The position numbers and the translations under genes were made by a program. Below, in pieces: positions 58,704-64,000 of a stretch of DNA of 64,000 bases; the stretch's first letter is position 1, and each line of letters begins with the position of its first letter. This DNA is from Mycoplasmopsis canis PG 14 (GTDB taxonomy: Bacteria; Bacillota_I; Bacilli_A; Mycoplasmatales; Metamycoplasmataceae). The DNA lies in the NCBI RefSeq assembly GCF_001553195.1, contig NZ_CP014281.1, positions 744,001-808,000 of the forward strand. The letters are read 5' to 3'. The notes under the pieces were generated by a model. That model saw only the letters and a list, made by a program, of their open reading frames with translations, did no database searches and was not told the DNA's origin.

Positions 58704-58811
58704 ATGTCTATATTTAAAAATAAAAAAATTGTTTTTTATGAAAAATCTATTTTTATACTTTTTTTATGAAAAAATAAACCAAGCTTTTTAAAAATCATAA
58801 GGACTAAATAA
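58704..58811 (+). CDS. Possible small basic protein, 35 residues
   Basis: A short frame begins MSIFKNKKIVFYEKSIFILF and ends with KIIRTK. It has AAAAGGTGATA upstream as a fair ribosome binding site, and an extended -10 (TGCTATAAT, ending 58600) lies about 100 bases before. One TGA is read as Trp. There is no similarity I recognise. It lies in the 440-base gap between the giant gene and rpmG; apart from this and the promoters the gap holds only A+T-rich sequence. Confidence 0.25.
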
Positions 58812-58916
58812 TTGATTTTAAAAAAGTTGGTGATCTTATAAAAAATAATTGAAAAATTAGTTTTTTTAATATATAATATAAAACATATACACTTATAAAA
58901 ATATAAAGGAGCAAAT

Positions 58917-59069
58917 ATGGCAAGAGAAGGATATACATTAGCATGTCAAAATTGCAAAATGGAAAACTATATTTCTAAGAAAAATAAAAAGAATCATCCT
59001 GAAAAAGTTGAATTAACTAAATACTGTTCAAGATGTAATGCTCACACAAATCATAAAGAAAAAAAATAA
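58917..59069 (+). CDS. rpmG: Ribosomal protein L33 (bL33), zinc-binding form
   Basis: A 50-residue protein of the 50S subunit that starts [18 protein letters not shown]. Cysteine pairs at residues 10/13 and 37/40 (CQNC and CSRC) make this the C+ zinc-ribbon form. ATG 58917 follows AAAGGAGCAAAT, and a TATAAT box lies at 58872-58877. It is a single gene between two surface-protein genes. Confidence 0.96.
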   Translation: MAREGYTLACQNCKMENYISKKNKKNHPEKVELTKYCSRCNAHTNHKEKK

Positions 59070-59078
59070 ACATATATA

Positions 59079-59110
59079 AAACACTCGAACTTCAAGTTTG
59101 AGTGTTTTTT
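59079..59110 (+). terminator. Intrinsic terminator after rpmG
   Basis: AACACTCGAACTT and AAGTTTGAGTGTT form a long stem (one G-T pair) followed by a T run. Confidence 0.9.
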
Positions 59111-59144
59111 ATCTCCCCAAAAACTTTTTTAATGAATAAAAAAA

Positions 59145-59177
59145 CAAAGCATTGTAATACTTTGTTTTTTTATTTTA
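59145..59177 (-). terminator. Intrinsic terminator after the repeat lipoprotein gene
   Basis: AAAAAAACAAAG and CTTTGTTTTTTT form a 12-pair stem with an inner loop; on the minus strand it ends in T7, five bases after the lipoprotein stop. Confidence 0.85.
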
Positions 59178-59181
59178 AAAA

Positions 59182-60279
59182 TTATTCATCTAATTCAAGA
59201 TCAACTGTATTGTTATCACCTGGTTCTGTTATAGGATTTAAGCTTTCTGGGTTAACGTCTTTGGGATCTACTACATCACCAAGATAGCCATAAATAATTG
59301 TTGGTTTTGTTTCTTTTTTAGGTTCAACAACTGGTTCTGTTGGTTCGATAATAGGAACATCTAAGTTACTTGTATTAAGATGAGGATTTAAAACAGTTTC
59401 AGAATCCTTTTCTAGATTTTTTAATAAAGGTAGGTTCTCCGCTTCTTTTTCAGCTTTGTCTCTATCTTCTTTATCTTTTAAAGGATCCAATTCAATATCC
59501 ACACCTTCAGGTTCTTTTATTTTTGGATTTATATTATTTACGTCAAGATTTTTTAAATCATCTTCTGTTAGTCTACGAGCCCCTATCTCTTCGTCGGTTC
59601 CTGTAGCGTTCGGGATAGAATCGTAAGTAGGTTCTGGTTCTTTTTCTAAGACTGGTTCTTCAAATTCTTCAACTTTAAAATGTGGGTTAAGATTGATTGA
59701 TAAATCATCTTTGGGTAAAGTGTTAACAGGAGGGAGTTTCTTGCTTTCTTCCTCTGCTTCTTTAATTAATTCTAATTCTGTTTTCGCAGGATCTAAGTCA
59801 ATATCTAAGGTTTTTAATTTATCAAATTGTGGATTGATATTATTTACGTCAAGATTTTTTAAATCATCTTCTGTTAGTTTACGAGCCCCTATCTCTTCGT
59901 CGGTTCATCTTGCGTTTTGGATGGGTTCAGTTGGTTCTTCTTCTTTTTTAGTAGCGTCTTCGAAAATAGGCTCTTCAAATTTATTTTTATCTAAATGCGG
60001 GTTAAGATCTACACTTGCATCATCTTTGGTTAACGATTCAATTGAAGGCAATTTTTTAGCTTCTTCTTTTTCTTTTTTAAATGGGCTTTCAGTTTCTTTA
60101 TCAGCAGGCGCAGGATTTAATGGTTTAGCAGGATCTTTTGCATGATCATTTGGTTGTTCTTCTTTTTTAGTTTCAGGGTTTTTAATTTCATTTGGATTTG
60201 TGCACGAAATAGTAATCGGTATCAAAATACTGCTTGATGTTAATGTTAGTAAATAAAACGGCTTTTTTATTTTTTTCAT
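59182..60279 (-). CDS. Acidic repeat lipoprotein, probable variable surface antigen
   Basis: A 365-residue lipoprotein: KKIKK start, hydrophobic stretch and lipobox ITISC with acylation at Cys26. ATG 60279 was chosen because the signal sequence begins there. The mature protein is rich in Glu, Asp, Pro and Lys with no globular domain. A unit of 102 residues is repeated: TDEEIGARKLTEDDLKNLDV occurs twice, nearly identical, and a LNPH motif (DLNPHL, NLNPHF, VLNPHL) occurs three times. One TGA-Trp. The architecture is that of size-variable mycoplasma surface lipoproteins. A homopolymer lies in its promoter. No function can be assigned. Confidence 0.88.
59524..59914 (-). repeat. 306-base direct repeat in the lipoprotein gene
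   Basis: The stretch around 59532-59600 reappears at 59838-59906 with only a few base changes, a period of 306 bases (102 codons). The shared core covers TATTATTTACGTCAAGATTT through the codons for TDEEIGAR. Recombination between the copies would delete or add one in-frame unit. Confidence 0.9.
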
Positions 60280-60335
60280 AATAATTTTCTTTCTTAATAT
60301 AAAACTTAAGTAAATCAAAGTTAATTTACAATTAA

Positions 60336-60372
60336 ATTTTATTACAAAAGGAAATTAAAAAAAAAAAAAAAA
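60336..60372 (-). promoter_or_regulatory. Homopolymer-containing promoter of the repeat lipoprotein
   Basis: On the minus strand a run of 16 T (60372-60357) ends 15 bases before a TAATAAAAT -10 box (hexamer 60341-60336); the gene starts 57 bases further on. The tract thus sits at and just downstream of the -35 position. Homopolymers placed so in mycoplasma lipoprotein promoters (M. hyorhinis vlp) are known phase-variation switches. The exact -10 is a prediction. Confidence 0.6.
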
Positions 60373-60410
60373 CTGTAATTTCTCAGAAAATGATAATTTT
60401 CCATGATTAT

Positions 60411-60436
60411 AAAAAAAGATGCTATAAAGCATCTTA
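60411..60436 (-). terminator. Intrinsic terminator after aminopeptidase 2
   Basis: On the minus strand AAGATGCT, loop TTAT, AGCATCTT is followed by T5. It cuts the aminopeptidase transcript off from the lipoprotein gene downstream. Confidence 0.92.
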
Positions 60437-60438
60437 AA

Positions 60439-61809
60439 TTATTTTTGGACATCTATGATAAATTCTACTAGGGTTGATATCAACTCTCCTTGTGGTTCGC
60501 CAAATCTATCAGCCGTACCAGCAACATCACAATGAATAAAATCTATATCTTTTGTAAATTCTTTTAAAAACATTGCTGCTTGTGAAGAATCTTGTTTAAC
60601 TTTGCTTGATCAGCTTGCTAAATCAGCAACTTTTGAAGAAGAATTTCCTTTATGAAAATCTTTATGTAGTGGCATTCTTCAAACTTTTTCTTGAGCTTTT
60701 TTTGCTGCTTTTTCAAAAATCTCTCACTTATCTTCGTTTGTTGATCAAATTCCAGAATATACATTAGAAAGAGATGTAATAATGCTTCCGGTTAAAGTTG
60801 CTACATCAAGAATTGTTGTTGGTTTTAATTTATCTGCAGAATAGTAAATTCCATCAGCTAAAACCAAACGTCCTTCAGCGTCAGTATCAACAACTTCTAC
60901 TCATTTTCCACTCATTGATTGATAAACATTTTCCGGCAATGAAGCATCTGCATTAATTCTATTATCTGTTATACACATAACTGCTGACGCATTAACTTTA
61001 GCACCTAGCAATGCCAATGTTTTAACAGCGTAAGCAGCTATAACAGATCCAGACATATCATATTTCATTCCATCCATATGGTAACCTTTGGTGTTAACAC
61101 CACCAGTATCGAAAGTAATACCTTTACCAACTATAGAAGTATGTTCTTTGCTTCCTTTGTTACCGTTATAAGAAATTACCACAACCCTTGGTTCATGTGT
61201 ACTTCCTTTATTAACTGATAATAAAAGACCCATATTTAAATCTTGAATTTCTTTCTTTGTTAAAACTTCTATTTTTAAATTGTTAATTCCTGAAAAATCA
61301 TTAACAATTTCAGATGCTAACATTTCAGAATTTAAAAAGTTTTCTGGCATTATTTGTAAGTTTCTTGCTTTTGTTACTGATTCAGAAATTATTTGAACTT
61401 TCTTAATGATTTCTTTAACTTCTTTTGATTCATCTTTAACTAAAATAGATAAAGTTTTTTCTTTTGCTTTTGCACTTTTTTCGTTTGTTTTTTTGAATAA
61501 TTTAGCTTGTGCAAATTCCGTATTAAAAATAAACATCCTTAATAATTCTTTATAATCAAAGAAATTACTAAAAGATTCTAAATCAATTACGTAATCTCTT
61601 TCTATAGAACCCGCAAATGATTTAAATCAATTTGAAAATTCAAATCAAGTTTGGTGATCTTTATCAAAATAAACATATGATTCATTTAATTCTAACTCAT
61701 CAGTTACTTTAAAATTCTTTTTTCCGACATAGATTGGAAATGCCGAACCTTCAAATGCAGGTTTTAATAATTGCTCTTTCTTTGTATAATCTTTAATAAT
61801 TTTTAACAT
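60439..61809 (-). CDS. pepA: M17 leucyl aminopeptidase, copy 2
   Basis: A 456-residue paralog of the gene at 37659-39035, aligned over its whole length. Active-site segments are kept: [32 protein letters not shown], the signature [15 protein letters not shown], and [15 protein letters not shown]. Several TGA-Trp codons occur. ATG 61809 has a strong GGAGGAAAC and overlaps the yigZ-like stop by seven bases. The N-terminal domains of the two copies are much more diverged than the catalytic halves, which suggests different substrate ranges or oligomer contacts. It ends the rbgA-yigZ-pepA run. Confidence 0.94.
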
Positions 61810-62192
61810 GTTTCCTCCTTTAAGTTCTCTAAATATTTTTCAATAACTATCTTAGCACTTTCGCGATATGCTTTTTGCAGACCACCAAAACCTAACATAA
61901 TTCCACCAAAATATCTAACAACAACTATAATGACATTACTAATATTTTTTATTCTAATTAATTCATAAATAGGTCTTCCGGCCGAATTGCTTGGTTCTCC
62001 ATCATCACTAAATCCGGCATTTTCAACTCCATCTTTAATTATTTGATAAGCATAACATACATGTCTTGCTTTTTTGTGTTCTTTTTTTAATGTACTTATA
62101 ATACTCTTTATTTGCGTTTTATCATCTACTTTATATATGAAAGAAAGAAAAGTAGATTTTTTAACTATTAATTCAGCTTGAATATTAGTCAA
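61803..62192 (-). CDS. IMPACT/YigZ-family protein, short form
   Basis: A 129-residue protein with the UPF0029 fold: KKSTFLSFIYKVDDKTQ, the hallmark KKARHVCYAYQI, GFSDDGEPSNSAGRPI and VVVRYFGGIMLGFGGLQKAYRESA. Typical YigZ proteins have about 200 residues; the C-terminal domain is absent here, so this is the short form, and the frame ends cleanly. The biochemical role of the bacterial family is unsettled; a link to translation or stress has been proposed. The start overlaps the rbgA end by eight bases and the stop overlaps the aminopeptidase start. Confidence 0.88.
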   Translation of the reverse strand: MTNIQAELIVKKSTFLSFIYKVDDKTQIKSIISTLKKEHKKARHVCYAYQIIKDGVENAGFSDDGEPSNSAGRPIYELIRIKNISNVIIVVVRYFGGIMLGFGGLQKAYRESAKIVIEKYLENLKEETC

Positions 62193-63042
62193 ATGTAATC
62201 CCTTTCATATTTTTTACTCACTGAATAAAATGTTTTTCTGCTTTATCAATATCAATTTTACCTTGTTCTTTAAAAAACTTAAATTTTGCAGCATATTCTC
62301 AAAGCAATCCATATATTTCAACTTTATCATTTGAGGGTTTTAAACCAAGTTCTATTAACTTATTTGGGTAATATTTAGATAATAAGGATCAAATTTCGGT
62401 AGCTACGAATTCTGTAGGGAAATTTTCTACCTTTATTGCACCAATGGCTAATAATTTAATAGCAGGTTCCTGATCTACAAATTTTGGAAGCAAGATACCC
62501 GGGGTATCTAGAAATAAATATTCACCGTTTATAACTCATTTTTTCTCACGAGTAACTCCTGGAAAATTAGCAACTTTTAAAGAAGATTTTTCAGAAACCA
62601 AATTAATTAACGTGCTTTTGCCGCAATTAGGGACACCAACAACAAATGATTTAATTTTAGTTTGAATCATCCCTTTAGCTTGGTTTCTTTTTATTCTTTC
62701 TTGGCTCATTTCTTTCAATTTCTTTAGAATTATTTGTTTTGAGCTAGCTTTTCTTAGATCTAATCATAGAAGGTGCTCACCTTTAAACTTTGATGAAATA
62801 ATATTTTTTTTATCATTGTCCATTAAATCACTTTTGGTTATTATAAATAATCTAGGTTTTTGTGGAACGATTTTATCAAAGTCTTCATTATATGAACTAA
62901 TAGGCGCTCTAGCGTCTAAAACTACGATGAAAATATCTGCTAAATTGGCTGTGTCTTTAATTTCACGAAAACCTTTAGCCATATGACCGGGGTATCATTG
63001 AACTAGGTTGTTATATTTTTCTTGATTATTTTCTATGTTCAT
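62185..63042 (-). CDS. rbgA: Ribosome biogenesis GTPase RbgA (YlqF)
   Basis: A circularly permuted GTPase needed for late 50S assembly. The order of motifs shows the permutation: ITKSDLMD (G4) comes first, then GVPNCGKSTLINLVSEKSS (G1), GVTREKKW (G2) and FLDTPGILLP (G3). The start WYPGHMAKGFREI is diagnostic. Of 285 residues, several Trp are TGA-coded. Two adjacent ATG codons (63045, 63042) are possible; the second has better spacing to GGAGG. That ribosome binding site lies inside the end of the upstream small gene, so translation is coupled. Confidence 0.95.
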
Positions 63043-63316
63043 CATTTACCTCCATTTGCTTTAAATTAGTTTTCAATCTTTGGATTTCGAATTTTAATAA
63101 TTCAATTTCCTTAATATTTTCTTCGTTACTTTTTTCTAATCCGGAAACTTGTTTTTTAAAAGCACTATTTTTTTTATCTAAAACTTTAATTCAAGAAACT
63201 AAATAACTAATAAAATTATCAATTTCTTTTATATTGTAACCTTCTAATGCTATAGTAAATTCTTGATTTTCAATTCAAGAAATTAACTGATCGACTGTTG
63301 CAAGGTCCTTTTCCAT
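63026..63316 (-). CDS. Small DivIVA-like coiled-coil protein
   Basis: A 96-residue frame with two TGA-Trp codons. ATG 63316 lies just before the SpoU stop and has AAGGAGTAAT upstream. Residues 19-40, FTIALEGYNIKEIDNFISYL, match the DivIVA N-terminal pattern in which a conserved Gly-Tyr precedes an acidic helix; residues 45-88 form a coiled coil. DivIVA proteins mark curved membrane and organise division or cell-pole functions. The usual basic membrane-contact loop is weak, so the assignment is tentative. The gene overlaps rbgA by 17 bases. Confidence 0.6.
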
Positions 63317-63318
63317 TA

Positions 63319-64000
63319 TTACTCCTTATTATAAACTTTATTTAAAACTATTCCAGCAGCTATAGCAACATTAAGACTTTCAAATTCAATTGGAATATAA
63401 ATATTAGTGTCAGATAAGTTCTTTACCTTATCGCTAATTCCATTTCCTTCATTACCTAAAACAATTACTATTTTTTTATCTTCAAAAATAACATCATTTA
63501 ACTTTTTAGCATTGGTATCCAAAAGTGTTTCATAAACTTTAAATCCTTTTTCTTTCAAAATTTTTAAATTTTCTGTTATGTCTTTGGTTTCTATAATATT
63601 AATGTTGAATAGCGCTCCTTGCGAAGATCTTACTACTTTATCATTAAAAGGGTCAATATTTTCGACAATCACTGTATCAAAATTAAATGACTTAGCTAAT
63701 CTAATTATTGTTCCTACATTTCCTGGATCTTGAAGATTATTTAAAGCTATTACATGGTTAATATCTTGATTTATTAGTTTAGGTTTCTTACATAAAGCAA
63801 TAACCTTTTGCGGTGTAGATGTTTCAGAAAGTCATTTAATAATATCATAAGAAACTTTTGTAGAATTTAAAAAAACACTAGAATCTGCAGATTCAAATAT
63901 TTCTTCTACTAAATTGTTTTTTAGCGCTTCTTCTACTAAATGAAATCCGGAAACCAAAAATTTGTTTTCTTGATTTCTATATTTTTTTTCTTGTAATTTT
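63319..64000 (-). CDS. SpoU/TrmH-family RNA 2'-O-methyltransferase, 5' end cut by window
   Basis: About 226 residues are present and the start lies beyond the window. The SPOUT knot motifs are complete: NLQDPGNVGTIIRLAKSFNFD (motif 1), VIVLGNEGNGIS (motif 2) and IYIPIEFESLNVAIAAGIVLNKVY (motif 3). An N-terminal substrate-binding part begins FLVSGFHLVEEAL. It is probably a 23S rRNA (RlmB-like) or tRNA ribose methyltransferase; the exact target cannot be told. It leads the run SpoU-DivIVA-like-rbgA-yigZ-pepA. Confidence 0.92.

Overview
The window comes from a mycoplasma (class Mollicutes). It is very A+T-rich, and nearly every long gene is interrupted by TGA codons that must be read as tryptophan (genetic code 4); TGG is rare. 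Genes were therefore rebuilt across in-frame TGA, with TAA and TAG as the only stops. Gene content (nucleoside ABC system with BMP lipoproteins, MnuA-type nuclease, GH84 hyaluronidase-like enzyme, giant helical-repeat surface protein) points to the hominis-group mycoplasmas (Mycoplasmopsis and relatives). That placement is inference. There is no sign of IS elements, prophage or CRISPR.

Layout. 1-5.8 kb (minus): purine salvage (hpt, cut by the edge), greA, a putative methyltransferase, ruvX, alaS, mnmA. 5.9-9.9 kb (plus): tRNA-Arg and a two-gene heterodimeric ABC exporter. 9.9-17.7 kb (plus): two BMP-family lipoproteins, an ABC ATPase with an unusual membrane insertion, and two permeases, forming one nucleoside uptake locus. 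17.7-22.2 kb (minus): Dps, a membrane-tailed GIY-YIG protein, aspS, hisS. 22.3-23.8 kb (plus): infC-rpmI-rplT behind a structured leader with an attenuator; infC starts at an AUU codon. 23.8-33.9 kb: whiA, pyk, a membrane nuclease, parE, prs, a membrane protein, rluD and ffh. 34-39 kb: an unknown membrane protein, four tRNAs (Leu, Lys, Ile, Thr), rpsI-rplM, trxA and an M17 aminopeptidase.

39-60.3 kb is the surface and host-interaction region: a 1166-residue Fn3-like repeat protein, a 2056-residue GH84 glycosidase with C-terminal membrane anchor, a 3158-residue helical-repeat protein with N-terminal anchor, rpmG, and an acidic repeat lipoprotein whose promoter carries a 16-base homopolymer. 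60.4-64 kb (minus): second M17 aminopeptidase, an IMPACT/YigZ protein, rbgA, a small DivIVA-like protein and a SpoU methyltransferase cut by the edge.

Working together: the nuclease, the nucleoside ABC transporter, hpt and prs make a plausible chain from host nucleic acid to nucleotides. The GH84 enzyme, giant protein and aminopeptidases suit a parasite feeding on host matrix and peptides. The most unusual items are the six-helix membrane insertion inside the second nucleotide-binding domain of the nucleoside transporter ATPase, the homopolymer promoter of the repeat lipoprotein, the LPYP-motif repeat of the giant protein, and a set of genes whose -10 boxes lie 6-9 bases before the start codon, implying leaderless or nearly leaderless mRNAs.
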